From contig NZ_JAMQQF010000014.1 in assembly GCF_023716945.1 (NCBI RefSeq), positions 1-40,509 on the forward strand: DNA of 40,509 nucleotides. Direction: 5' to 3'. The position numbers and the translations under genes were made by a program. Source of the stretch: Frankia sp. AiPs1. GTDB lineage: Bacteria > Actinomycetota > Actinomycetes > Frankiales > Frankiaceae. The first letter of the stretch is position 1. The number at the start of each line of letters is the position of its first letter. The notes under the pieces were generated by a model. It had not been told where the DNA came from, did not search any database, and saw only the letters and a list, made by a program, of their open reading frames with translations. Positions 26,960 to 36,192 of this stretch are shown piece by piece.

Positions 26960-27058
26960 ACCTCCGGCACGACGGGGTCAACCAGGCCGGTTCATCGTCG
27001 TGATTCAGGTCACATCCGCCGGTTCAACTCTGCGTCGGGCCGGGCGCGTGTAAAGGAC
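26960..27058. promoter_or_regulatory. Divergent promoter region between eccD and eccC
   Basis: A 99-nt gap separates the two divergent start codons, so promoters for both T7SS transcripts must lie here or within the genes. A GCCGGTTCA direct repeat is present twice (about 26990 and 27019). No clear -10/-35 boxes could be chosen. Confidence 0.4.
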
Positions 27059-30000
27059 ATGGCCACGGTCGCCTTCCGCCGCCCCGCTCGCCGCACCGGC
27101 CCGGAGATGCCGCACGGTGAGATCACGCTTCAGGAGCCACCCACCGTCCCCGAGGTGCAGAGCGCGGGCCTGCGGGTGCTGCTGATGGTTCTCCCGATGG
27201 CCCTGATGTCGGGCGGGATGATGTACTTCTACATCGGCCGCTCGGCGTCCGGGCCGATGGGCCTGGGAATGATGGCCGTGATGGGCGTCGGCATGGCCGG
27301 CATGGGTCTCAGCCAGGTCCTCACCCAGTCCGGCGACCGCAAGCACAAGGTGGGCGGCGAGCGCCGCGACTACCTGCGCTATCTCTCCCGCACCCGCCGG
27401 CAGGTCCGGGGCTACGCGGAGAAGCAGCGCTCCGCCCTCGCGTGGCGCCACCCGGACCCGGAGTCGCTGTGGTCGCTCGCGATGACCAGCAGGTTGTGGG
27501 AGCGCCGCCCGACCCACCCGGACTTCGGCGAGGTGCGGGTGGGGACCGGAGCGCAGCGGCTCGCCGTGCGGATCACCCCGCTGCAGACCAGCCCCGTGGA
27601 GGACCTGGAGCCGGTGTCCGCGAAGGCGCTGCGGCGGTTCACCCGCGCGTACACGACGGTCCCCGGCCAGCCGGTCGCCCTGTTCATCCGCGGGTTCGCC
27701 CGCATCCAGGTGGACGGCGACCGCGAGGTGTCACTGGGCATGGTGCGGGCGCTGCTCGCTCACATGGCCACCTTCCACGCCCCGGACGAGGTGCGGATCG
27801 CCGTGTGCGCCTCGGCCGAGCGGCGCGAGGAGTGGGGCTGGGTCAAGTGGCTGCCGCACGCCCAGCACCCCACCGACCGGGACGCGGCCGGCCCGGTGCG
27901 GCTGTTCGGGGAGTCGCTGGACGACGTCGAGCGGCTGCTGGGGCAGAGCTTCGGGGAGCGGGCGCGGTTCGAGACCGGCACGGCGCCCTCGCGCGCCGAA
28001 CCGTTCGTCGTCGTGGTCAGCGACGGCGCCCGGATCTCGCCCGGGACCCGGTTCCTCGTCTCCGGCTACCGCAACGCCGTCCTCGTCGACTTCGAGCCCA
28101 ACGGCGGCGGTGGCAACGTCCGGCATCTGCTGCACCTCGACGTCGCCGCCGACGCCATGGACATCGTCGAGATCGACCGGGTCGGGCGGGAGGTCCGGAC
28201 CCGCCTGGCCACCCCGGACGTGCTCTCCCGGGTCCGGATGGCGATGCTGGCCCGGCTGATGGCCCGGCACAGCGCCGGCGAGAGCGCCGAGCAGACCCCC
28301 GACGGGCTGAGCGCCAACCTCGACCTGCCCGACCTGCTCGGCCTCGGCGATCTGGAACGCTTCGACCCGAGGACCGTCTGGCCGACCCGGCACGGGTCCG
28401 AGCGGCTGCGGGTGCCCATCGGCGTCGCCGCCGACGGCTCGCCCATCGAGCTGGACATCAAGGAGTCCGCCGAGGACGGCATGGGGCCGCACGGGATGCT
28501 GATCGGGGCGACCGGCTCGGGCAAGAGCGAGCTGCTGCGCACCCTCGTGCTGGCGCTGGCGGCGACGCACTCGTCGGAGACGCTGAACTTCGTGCTGGTC
28601 GACTTCAAGGGCGGCGCGACCTTCGCCGGGCTGGACCGGCTGCCGCACGTGTCCGCGACCATCACCAACCTCGCCGACGAGGCCGCGCTGGTGGACCGGA
28701 TGCGCGACGCGCTGCGCGGCGAGCTGGTCCGCCGCCAGGAGCTGCTGCGCCGCGCCGGCAACTTCAGCTCGGTGCGGGACTACGAGCAGGCCCGTGCGCA
28801 GGGCGCGCCGCTGGCCCCGCTGCCCACCCTGTTCGTCATCGTCGACGAGTTCAGCGAACTGATCGCGGCGCACACCGACTTCATCGAGCTGTTCGTGATG
28901 ATCGGCAGGCTCGGCCGGTCGCTGGCCGTCCACCTGCTGCTGGCCTCCCAGCGCCTGGACGACGGCCGCATCCACCAGCTCGAGGGCCACCTGTCCTACC
29001 GGGTCAGCCTGCGGACCTTCTCGGCGATGGAGTCCCGGTCCGTCATCGGCGTTCCGGACGCCTACGAGCTGCCCGCCGCGCCGGGCAACGGCTACCTGCG
29101 CTCCGACGTCGCGACGATCACCCGGTTCAAGGCGGCCTACGTCTCCGGGCCGTACCGGCTGCGCTCGACCCACGTCGACCAGGACGTCATCGAAAGCCAG
29201 GTCGTGCCCTACGGGACCGATCACGTCCCGGTCGTCGTCCGGGAAACCGACACCCCTGGTGACTCCGACGAGGCCGACAGCGGCGACGCCACCGCCAGCA
29301 CCGTGCTGGAGGTGCTGGTCAACCGACTGATCGATCAGGGCCCGCCGGCGCACCGCGTCTGGTTGCCGCCGTTGGAGCAGTCGCCGAGCCTGGACCAGGT
29401 CCTGCCGCCGCTGCTGCCCGACCCGGAACACGGGCTGCGGCCCGTCGACGCCGGCGCGGACGGGCTGCTGACAGTCCCGGTAGGGATGATCGACAAGCCG
29501 TTCGAGCAGGTCCGAGACCTGCTGACGGTCGATTTCGGTGGCGTCGGCGGCCATCTCGGGATCGCCGGCGGGCCGCAGAGCGGCAAGAGCACCCTGCTGC
29601 GATCCGTCATCGCCGCCCTCGCCCTGACCCATTCCCCGCGCCAGGTGCAGTTCTTCTGCCTGGACTTCGGTGGCGGCTCGCTGGCGAGCATCGCGGATCT
29701 GCCGCACGTCGGCGGGGTCACCGGCCGCCACGACCCGGACCGGGTGAGCCGGACCGTCGCCGAGATGGTCTCGCTGCTCGGCGACCGGGAGCGGCGGTTC
29801 GCCGAACTCGAGGTGTCCGGGATGGCCGCCTACCGCGCGCTGGTCGCGGCGGGACGGGTCCCGGCGGAGGAGTTCGGTGACCTGTTCCTCGTCGTCGACG
29901 GGTGGTCCACCCTGCGCCAGGAGTTCGAGGCGGCGGAGGCGGGCGCCCGCGAGATCGCCTCCCGGGGGCTGAACTACGGCCTGCACATCCTGCTGACGGC

Positions 30001-31063
30001 CGGGCGGTGGTCGGAGATCTACCACACGATGCGGGACAAGATCGGCTCCCGGTTGGAGCTGCGACTCGGCGACCCGGTGGAGTCCGGCATCGACCTGCGG
30101 GCGGCCGCCGCGGTGCCGAAACTGCCCGGCCGCGGGCTGACCGACACCAAGCTGCACTTCATCGCCGCCCTGCCGAGAATCGACGGCGCTGGCTCGGTCG
30201 ACGATCTGGCGCACGGCACCCGCCACCTGGTCTCCGCGGTCGTGGACGGCTGGCCCGGCCCGAAGGCGCGGGGTGTGCGGGCGCTGCCCGCCCTCCTGCC
30301 GGTGGAGCAGTTGCCGCCCCCCGACGGCGAAGCCGCCGCGATGCGGGTCGCCCTCGGCGTCGACGAAAGCCGGTTGGAACCCGTCTGGCACGACTTCGGC
30401 CAGCTCCCGCACCTCACCCTGCTCGGCGACGACGAGAGCGGCAAGACCAATCTGCTGCGGCTGGTGGCACGGGCGATCACCACCCGGTTCACCCCGGCGC
30501 AGGCGCGGATCATGGCGGTCGACTACCGTCGGCGGCTCTTCGACGACATCCCCGACGCCTACCGGCTGGGCTACTCGGTGTCGTCGGACAGCACCAGGGC
30601 GACGGCCCGCGACGCCGTCGCCGGCCTCACCCCGCGGATGCCCGGCGCGGACATCTCACCGGAGCAGCTTCGGCGGCGCGACTGGTGGTCCGGGCCGCTG
30701 CTGTTCGTGCTCATCGACGACTACGACCTGCTGACCGGCTCGGACAACCCGCTGACCGCGTTCGTGCCGCTGCTGCCGCAGGCCGGCGACATCGGCCTGC
30801 ACGTCGTCGCCGGCCGGGCCGCGGCCGGGCTGATGCGCATGTCGATGGACCCGTTGCTGCGCCGGCTGCAGGAGCTCAACACCCCCGACCTCGCGCTGTC
30901 CTGCCCGCGCAGCGAGGGGCCCCTGCTCGGCGGGGTCAAGCCGCGGGTCCTGCCGCCTGGGCGGGCGCTGCTGTGTACCCGGCGGGGCAGCCGCCTGATC
31001 CAGACCGGCTTCGTCGCCGAGAACAGCGCCGCCGGCAGTACGGCCGGATCATCCTCACGGTGA
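27059..31063 (+). CDS. eccC: T7SS motor ATPase EccC (fused EccCa-EccCb)
   Basis: 1334 residues from ATG 27059; the frame is open for 1.6 kb upstream, but that part is antisense to eccB/eccD. AAAGGA lies close to the ATG. Two membrane helices (about residues 40-85) are followed by three FtsK/SpoIIIE-type ATPase domains. Walker A lysines are K489 (GATGSGKS), K843 (GGPQSGKS) and K1129 (GDDESGKT). Only the first has a full Walker B with glutamate (LFVIVDEF); the second is LFLVVDGW and the third LFVLIDDY, as in other EccC proteins whose later domains bind substrate. EccC recognises WXG100 substrates and drives export. The single-chain form is usual outside ESX-1. Confidence 0.95.
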   Translation: MATVAFRRPARRTGPEMPHGEITLQEPPTVPEVQSAGLRVLLMVLPMALMSGGMMYFYIGRSASGPMGLGMMAVMGVGMAGMGLSQVLTQSGDRKHKVGGERRDYLRYLSRTRRQVRGYAEKQRSALAWRHPDPESLWSLAMTSRLWERRPTHPDFGEVRVGTGAQRLAVRITPLQTSPVEDLEPVSAKALRRFTRAYTTVPGQPVALFIRGFARIQVDGDREVSLGMVRALLAHMATFHAPDEVRIAVCASAERREEWGWVKWLPHAQHPTDRDAAGPVRLFGESLDDVERLLGQSFGERARFETGTAPSRAEPFVVVVSDGARISPGTRFLVSGYRNAVLVDFEPNGGGGNVRHLLHLDVAADAMDIVEIDRVGREVRTRLATPDVLSRVRMAMLARLMARHSAGESAEQTPDGLSANLDLPDLLGLGDLERFDPRTVWPTRHGSERLRVPIGVAADGSPIELDIKESAEDGMGPHGMLIGATGSGKSELLRTLVLALAATHSSETLNFVLVDFKGGATFAGLDRLPHVSATITNLADEAALVDRMRDALRGELVRRQELLRRAGNFSSVRDYEQARAQGAPLAPLPTLFVIVDEFSELIAAHTDFIELFVMIGRLGRSLAVHLLLASQRLDDGRIHQLEGHLSYRVSLRTFSAMESRSVIGVPDAYELPAAPGNGYLRSDVATITRFKAAYVSGPYRLRSTHVDQDVIESQVVPYGTDHVPVVVRETDTPGDSDEADSGDATASTVLEVLVNRLIDQGPPAHRVWLPPLEQSPSLDQVLPPLLPDPEHGLRPVDAGADGLLTVPVGMIDKPFEQVRDLLTVDFGGVGGHLGIAGGPQSGKSTLLRSVIAALALTHSPRQVQFFCLDFGGGSLASIADLPHVGGVTGRHDPDRVSRTVAEMVSLLGDRERRFAELEVSGMAAYRALVAAGRVPAEEFGDLFLVVDGWSTLRQEFEAAEAGAREIASRGLNYGLHILLTAGRWSEIYHTMRDKIGSRLELRLGDPVESGIDLRAAAAVPKLPGRGLTDTKLHFIAALPRIDGAGSVDDLAHGTRHLVSAVVDGWPGPKARGVRALPALLPVEQLPPPDGEAAAMRVALGVDESRLEPVWHDFGQLPHLTLLGDDESGKTNLLRLVARAITTRFTPAQARIMAVDYRRRLFDDIPDAYRLGYSVSSDSTRATARDAVAGLTPRMPGADISPEQLRRRDWWSGPLLFVLIDDYDLLTGSDNPLTAFVPLLPQAGDIGLHVVAGRAAAGLMRMSMDPLLRRLQELNTPDLALSCPRSEGPLLGGVKPRVLPPGRALLCTRRGSRLIQTGFVAENSAAGSTAGSSSR

Positions 31064-32065
31064 TCCACCGCGGGTCGATTCGAGGGCCGAGGCCGGGGCG
31101 GGGGCGGGGGCCGAGGCCGGGGCCGGAGCGGGGGCGCTGCGGGATTCGAGGGCCGTGAGGACGGCGACCATGTCGGCGGCGGCACGGCCCTGCGCCACGG
31201 TTTCGCGGTAGAGCGCCTCGCAGACGTCCGTCAGGGGCGAGGCGATGCCGGCGGCCCGGGCCGCCTGCGTGATCAACTGGATGATCTCCAGCACGTCGGG
31301 GACGCCCGCCTGCACGGTGAAGTCGCGCTCGACGAGCTTGGGCAGCTTCACCCGGGAGACGTCGCTGGCCATCGGACCCGCGGCCAACACCCGGCCGAGC
31401 ACGCCGAGGTCGACGTCGTTGGACCGGGCGAAGTGCACCGCCTCCGCCAGGCCCGTCACCAGCGTGACAAGGAACAGGTTGACGGCCAGCTTCGTCGACA
31501 TCGCCCGGGGAACTCCCCCGCAGTCCACCAGGTCATGGCACATCGGGGCGAGCAGCGCTCGCACGCCGGCGACGTCGGCCGGGTCGCCGGCGAGCATGCC
31601 CACGAGCCGGCCGGCCTCGGCGGGCCCGCGCGACCCGGACACCGGCGCCTCGACGAAGTGACCGCCCACGGCGCGGACGTCGGCGGCGAGGGCCCGCGAG
31701 TAGGCGGGCGACGTCGTCCCCATCTGGATGAGCGTGCGGTCGCGCAGCCGGGCCGGGAAGGTCGGGCCGGCGCGGTCGAGCACCGCGTCGATCGCCTCGG
31801 GACCGGCGAGCATCACGATCACGGTGCGGCAGCGCGCGAACACCTCGGCGGCGTCCTCGGTGGTCGCGGCCCCGACCGTCGCCAGCGGCCCGGTGCGGGC
31901 GGGCGTGCGGTTCCACACCACCAGCGGTCGGCCCGACGCGGCGAGGTTCACCGCCATCGGCTGGCCCATCGTGCCGAGTCCGAGGAAACCGACCGGCGCC
32001 AGGTCCGAGCCGATCAGCGGCCCGCCCCCAGACGCCGGGCCGGCCGTCGTGGATGCCGAGGACAT
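31055..32065 (-). CDS. 3-hydroxyisobutyrate dehydrogenase-family oxidoreductase
   Basis: 336 residues from ATG 32065 with GGGAGG upstream; the frame opens further upstream without a better site. The N-terminal Rossmann motif is [11 protein letters not shown] (about residues 26-36), followed by the substrate-binding segment [16 protein letters not shown] (137-152) and the catalytic lysine K192 in [11 protein letters not shown]. This order defines beta-hydroxyacid dehydrogenases, which also include glyoxylate/succinic semialdehyde and some imine reductases; the substrate is not decided. The C-terminus has an unusual Ala-Pro tail of about 25 residues. Its end overlaps the eccC end by 9 nt, tail to tail. 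Confidence 0.85.
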   Translation of the reverse strand: MSSASTTAGPASGGGPLIGSDLAPVGFLGLGTMGQPMAVNLAASGRPLVVWNRTPARTGPLATVGAATTEDAAEVFARCRTVIVMLAGPEAIDAVLDRAGPTFPARLRDRTLIQMGTTSPAYSRALAADVRAVGGHFVEAPVSGSRGPAEAGRLVGMLAGDPADVAGVRALLAPMCHDLVDCGGVPRAMSTKLAVNLFLVTLVTGLAEAVHFARSNDVDLGVLGRVLAAGPMASDVSRVKLPKLVERDFTVQAGVPDVLEIIQLITQAARAAGIASPLTDVCEALYRETVAQGRAAADMVAVLTALESRSAPAPAPASAPAPAPASALESTRGGSP

Positions 32066-32182
32066 CGCGTCACCCTCCCCGCTTCGACCGGACCGGGACA
32101 GGGCCAGTATCGAGGCCGGACCAGGATCTGGCCTGGCGACCGAGCGGGGGCCGGGTTCCACGGCCGGCGCAACGCGCGCCTG

Positions 32183-33040
32183 TCAGACCTTTCGACCGAC
32201 CGCGCCGTAGTTGCTGACCTCCAGGTCGGTCAGCCCGGTGGCGGTGCCGTCGGGGCGCCAACGGTGCACGACCTGTACTCCCGGCTCGACCAGCTCCAGA
32301 CCGTCGAAGAAGCGCGCGACCTGCGCGCGGGTGCGCGGCTGCAGGGGGATGCCGCGGCTGCGGTAGGTCTCGGCAACCTGCTCCCACCCCGGGTCCTCGT
32401 CGGCGGTGATGTGGGACAGGGCGAGGTAGCTGCCGACCGGAAGCGCGTCGACGAGGCGACGGACGATGCCATAGGGATCATCCGAGTCGGGGACGAAGTG
32501 GAACAGCGCGATGAGCGACAGCGCGATCGGCTTCGTCACGTCGAGGGTGTCGCGCAGCTCCACCGCGCTCAGGATGCCCTCGACGTCTCGGACGTCGACG
32601 TCGAGGTAGGCCGTGGCGCCCTGGGGGGTGCCGGTGAGCAGCGCGCGGGCGTGGGTGAGAACGATCGGGTCGTTGTCCGCGTAGACCACGCGCGCGTCCG
32701 GGGCGATACCCTGGGCGATCTCATGCAGGTTCGGCGAGGTGGGGATGCCGGTGCCGATGTCGAGGAACTGCCGGATCCCGACCTCGCCGGCCAGGAAGCG
32801 GACCGTCCGGGCCAGGAACGCCCGATTCTCCCGGGCGACGAGCCGCAGGTTCGGGAACGCGGCAAGGGACTGCTCCGCCGCCTCCCGATCGGCGGGGAAG
32901 TTGTCCTTCCCACCGAGGAAGTAGTCGTACATCCGAGCCGAATGCGGCTGGTCGGTCTTGAGATCCACTGGGTTGCGCTCCTCAACGAGACTCTGCCACC
33001 ACCGCCCGCCCGTCAGGTCCCGCCCGCCTGTCTCCGTCAT
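32183..33040 (-). CDS. SAM-dependent methyltransferase, PF04672 type
   Basis: 285 residues from ATG 33038-33040. Signature segments of this actinomycete family are present: SARMYDYFLGGKDNF, then motif I FLDIGTGIPTSPNLHE, VVYADNDPIVLTHARALL (the acidic ribose-binding strand), and ALSLIALFHFVPD. Length is normal. These are S-adenosylmethionine methyltransferases present in many copies in Streptomyces and Frankia, with substrates mostly unknown. The 117 nt between its stop and the dehydrogenase start could hold a promoter; no operon partner is certain. Confidence 0.88.
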   Translation of the reverse strand: MTETGGRDLTGGRWWQSLVEERNPVDLKTDQPHSARMYDYFLGGKDNFPADREAAEQSLAAFPNLRLVARENRAFLARTVRFLAGEVGIRQFLDIGTGIPTSPNLHEIAQGIAPDARVVYADNDPIVLTHARALLTGTPQGATAYLDVDVRDVEGILSAVELRDTLDVTKPIALSLIALFHFVPDSDDPYGIVRRLVDALPVGSYLALSHITADEDPGWEQVAETYRSRGIPLQPRTRAQVARFFDGLELVEPGVQVVHRWRPDGTATGLTDLEVSNYGAVGRKV

Positions 33041-33292
33041 CGCGGCCAGCCCCCCTCACATCTCTGGCGATTCCCTCCCTAATGACCCTAACTGGTGGGT
33101 CCCCTCACGCTCCGACGCGGGCGTCTTCGTGACCCTCGCCACGCTGCGCGGGGCCGGTGTGTCGGCGGTTTGGGCACGTCTGGCGGGCCAGGGGGTGGGC
33201 CGGCCACCGGGGACTCCGGCAGCCGACGGACTAGTTTGGTCACGGGTGCAGCACCCAGCCCGTCCCGCCTCACTCGGATTGGATCACGGCGC
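33041..33292. other. Intergenic region between methyltransferase and aldo/keto reductase
   Basis: 252 nt separate two divergent genes. The first part has a short pyrimidine-rich stretch and CTAATGACCCTAACTGG, the only AT-richer segment. No convincing gene, hairpin or promoter boxes were seen. Confidence 0.4.
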
Positions 33293-34257
<965 letters not shown>

Positions 34258-34264
<7 letters not shown>

Positions 34265-34280
34265 CCGCTCCGGTCAGCGG
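34258..34280. terminator. Hairpin between convergent aldo/keto reductase and lipoprotein genes
   Basis: CCGCTGACCG-CTC-CGGTCAGCGG forms a perfect 10-bp stem with a 3-nt loop, overlapping the reductase stop codon. It is followed by GTGGTCAGCGGGTGG, which repeats one arm. Symmetric and placed between convergent genes, it can work in both directions. Confidence 0.7.
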
Positions 34281-34284
34281 GTGG

Positions 34285-34425
34285 TCAGCGGGTGGGGCCG
34301 AGCCGGTGGGACAGCCGGTCACGCAGCGGGGTGATGCTTCCACTCGCGGAGCAGCCGGCAGCCAGAAGGGTCGCGGCGGCGAGCAGGGCACCCAGAGCCG
34401 TCCAGGTGTGGCTGTTCGCGCGCAC
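34285..34425 (-). CDS. Very small lipoprotein
   Basis: 46 residues from GTG 34425, preceded by AGGAGG at 5 nt. A short polar start is followed by a hydrophobic segment (residues 8-24) ending in the lipobox LAAGC, with Cys25 as lipidation site. The mature part has only 22 residues, rich in Ser, Pro and Arg. A perfect ribosome site, a clean signal and lipobox, and a stop next to the shared hairpin support a real gene too short for usual cut-offs. The role is unknown; tiny actinomycete lipoproteins of this kind are common. Confidence 0.75.
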   Translation of the reverse strand: MRANSHTWTALGALLAAATLLAAGCSASGSITPLRDRLSHRLGPTR

Positions 34426-34761
34426 CGCTTCCTCCTGACATGGTGACCTTGCCCAGGGTCAGCCCTCACCGAAGTGATCGATATCGGTCAATCTAGGCAG
34501 ATGTACCCGACGCAGAGGGTAGGGGCATGCGTCGTTCCGTGCCAGCCCTATCACTGAAACGCCAGCGCCGACAGGTCGGGCGACGACTCCGCACCCTCCA
34601 AGATCGCGCGTTCAACGAACGCGGTGCTGGCCCAGCCCTCCACCGTGCGCAGCCGAATCGGGTGCCGGTCACGAGGACGGAGGACCCCGCTGGAGGGGCA
34701 GGGTCCTCCCGATAGCGGCGACGGTCGAGGGAGAGAGGCGTTCCGCCGCCACCAGGTTCGG
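34426..34761. other. Intergenic stretch, possible small coding remnant
   Basis: 336 nt. The part near 34440-34500 is the promoter side of the lipoprotein gene and contains the AT-richer GTGATCGATATCGGTCAATC. Between 34551 and 34643 a minus frame gives VEGWASTAFVERAIL plus 15 further residues with good codon bias. There is no ribosome site, so it may be the end of a lost gene. Nothing else was recognised. Confidence 0.4.
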
Positions 34762-35274
34762 TCAGCCGGTCCGACCGGCCGACTGCCAGGCGGCATACCG
34801 ACCGGCCGGCATGATCTCCCACACCTGTCGGCGCACCCAAGGCTCCGCTTCCGGAACACCGACCCCCTGCTCGGCATCGACGAGGACCTCGACGTCGTGG
34901 GCGACCACCCGACGGCCATGGGTGGACGTCTCAGGTCCGACCGGTTGCCTCCCGGCGAGGACCACGCCGAACGGCCGGGCGAATACTCCCAGCCGCAACC
35001 CGACCGTGAACGCCAACCGGGTGGCGTCCGCCGGAGTGTCCTGGGGATGCATCGCAACAATTCCCACGTCCGTCATGGCCACCAGGCCCATGGCGACCTC
35101 GACCAGCCGATCGGCCGACACCGGGATGAATTCTGCTTCGACTGGCGCCCAGCCCCGGCCCACGTCATAGGACAGCGGCGCCGCGACCAGCAGCCCGTTG
35201 CGGTCGGGAACCTCCATGTCCACCAGCGAGCGATACCGGTCGTCCTGCGCCGCGACCCACGAAACGCCGCTCAC
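34762..35274 (-). CDS. Uncharacterised protein, third gene of the DUF397 set
   Basis: 170 residues from GTG 35274, which overlaps the TGA of the gene before it (GTGA). The frame opens further upstream, but the overlap makes this start likely. Strand/helix alternation is seen: GLLVAAPLSYDVG, VEAEFIPVSADRLVEVAMGLVAMTD, VGIVAMHPQDT, LAFTVGLRLGVF and AHDVEVLVDAEQ. No membrane segment or catalytic motif is visible, and the family was not recognised. Coupling with the small upstream gene suggests a shared job. Confidence 0.65.
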   Translation of the reverse strand: MSGVSWVAAQDDRYRSLVDMEVPDRNGLLVAAPLSYDVGRGWAPVEAEFIPVSADRLVEVAMGLVAMTDVGIVAMHPQDTPADATRLAFTVGLRLGVFARPFGVVLAGRQPVGPETSTHGRRVVAHDVEVLVDAEQGVGVPEAEPWVRRQVWEIMPAGRYAAWQSAGRTG

Positions 35275-35468
35275 CGGCCGGCCACTTCCACCGGGATCGG
35301 CAGCAGCACCAACGGCACAATCCGCCAATCGGCGTACCGGTGTTCCTGCGCGTAGCCTTCCGCCGCCCCAGGCGTCGGGAACGGTCCGACCGTCCCGGTT
35401 ACCACCCGGGCCTGGCCCTGCAAGACCGCGATCGCCCACAGCACCGGCGCACCGGCCGCCTCACCCAT
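35271..35468 (-). CDS. Small uncharacterised protein, middle of the DUF397 set
   Basis: 65 residues from ATG 35468, overlapping the end of the DUF397 gene by 8 nt and the start of the next gene by 4 nt. It reads as strand, helix, strand: LWAIAVLQGQARVV, GPFPTPGAAEGYAQEH, ADWRIVPLVLLPIP. Short proteins of this pattern occur beside XRE/DUF397 regulators in actinomycetes. The longer frame to 35810 is Arg/Trp-rich and lies out of frame with DUF397, so it was not used. Confidence 0.65.
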   Translation of the reverse strand: MGEAAGAPVLWAIAVLQGQARVVTGTVGPFPTPGAAEGYAQEHRYADWRIVPLVLLPIPVEVAGR

Positions 35469-35814
35469 CGCCGGCCGCCGCCTGCCGCGGTTCCGCGGAA
35501 CCGTCCCGGTGCGGCGCCGACGAGAGCGCGCTGCGACGTAGCCGCGCGAACTCCCCGCTGCGCAGACCGGCGACGAACGCCGACCACTCCGACAGCTCGA
35601 ACAGCAACGCCGCCCCCGCCATCGGACCCCGGCCGTGGCGCACCGCCACCCCAGGCCCGGCCAGCCTCGACACCGGCGACCAGCCCGGCACCGCCGCCAC
35701 CTCCACCGCACCCGGCCCGGCTCGCGACGACCGCAGCCAGAGCAGGCGGTCCCGGCCCCAGACCCCCAACTCGCACTCGACCCGCGCGCAATGCTCGTCT
35801 TCCCAGGCACCCAC
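35461..35814 (-). CDS. DUF397 domain protein
   Basis: 117 residues from GTG 35814, chosen because GGGGAGG lies 7 nt upstream; an ATG at 35958 in the same frame has no ribosome site. The C-terminal two thirds fit DUF397: LLWLRSSRAGPGAVEVA, VAVRHGRGP, then LLFELSEWSAFVAGLRSGEF. DUF397 proteins are small actinomycete partners of XRE-type regulators, often encoded next to them, as here with the divergent regulator at 36218. The N-terminal 25 residues carry two cysteines and are not part of the usual domain. Confidence 0.8.
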   Translation of the reverse strand: MGAWEDEHCARVECELGVWGRDRLLWLRSSRAGPGAVEVAAVPGWSPVSRLAGPGVAVRHGRGPMAGAALLFELSEWSAFVAGLRSGEFARLRRSALSSAPHRDGSAEPRQAAAGDG

Positions 35815-35977
35815 GCCAGAACCTCCCCTCTCCCGCCGGACGGTGAACGACGGCCCCGGCCGGGGATACGCGGTCAACCCGACCGGAACCGTCACCGACA
35901 AGTCCAACCCGCGGACCGACAGCACGACAGCGCACCCGTTAGCAGCACCTTTAACCATGTGTCATGCGTGGCCAGCT

Positions 35978-36010
35978 CTACGTCATGCGCGCTGCGGGAA
36001 GATGACGTAG
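35978..36010. promoter_or_regulatory. Inverted repeat, possible operator
   Basis: CTACGTCAT (35978-35986) and ATGACGTAG (36002-36010) are perfect 9-bp arms separated by 15 nt. Placement in the divergent gap beside a regulator gene suggests an autoregulatory site; this is inference. Confidence 0.5.
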
Positions 36011-36108
36011 GAGCACTCGACCGTCCTGCTCCATCGCGCGTTAGTCATCCATGAGCCATCCGTACGCCATCGCCCAGATTTAGTCATCGGCCGAGTCATC
36101 TAGCCATG

Positions 36109-36122
36109 ATCCGAATTCGGAT
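36109..36122. promoter_or_regulatory. 14-bp perfect palindrome, possible operator
   Basis: ATCCGAATTCGGAT is a complete palindrome, about 95 nt before the regulator GTG start. It is AT-rich in its centre, rare in this window, and suits a dimeric helix-turn-helix protein. Confidence 0.5.
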
Positions 36123-36192
36123 TTCGGGTATCCGCGTGGACACGGGGCGGAACCGTTCGTGATCCGTTAGCGTCCTCACCGCACGGCGCGAC

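Noticed and set aside
25451-27058. 1.6-kb upstream extension of the eccC frame
   Set aside because: It is antisense to eccD and eccB, has Arg/Gln/His-rich shadow composition, and a family-typical EccC N-terminus begins at 27059.
27443-29262. Overlapping plus frame within eccC
   Set aside because: Arg/Ala/Gly-rich shadow of eccC; the Walker motifs are all in the eccC frame.
34551-35060. 169-codon minus frame overlapping the third DUF397-set gene
   Set aside because: Most of it is an Arg/Pro-rich shadow; only the last 30 codons look coding and they have no ribosome site, so I note them as a possible remnant only.
35815-35958. N-terminal extension of the DUF397 gene to ATG 35958
   Set aside because: No ribosome site at that ATG, while GTG 35814 has GGGGAGG at good spacing and gives a normal family length.
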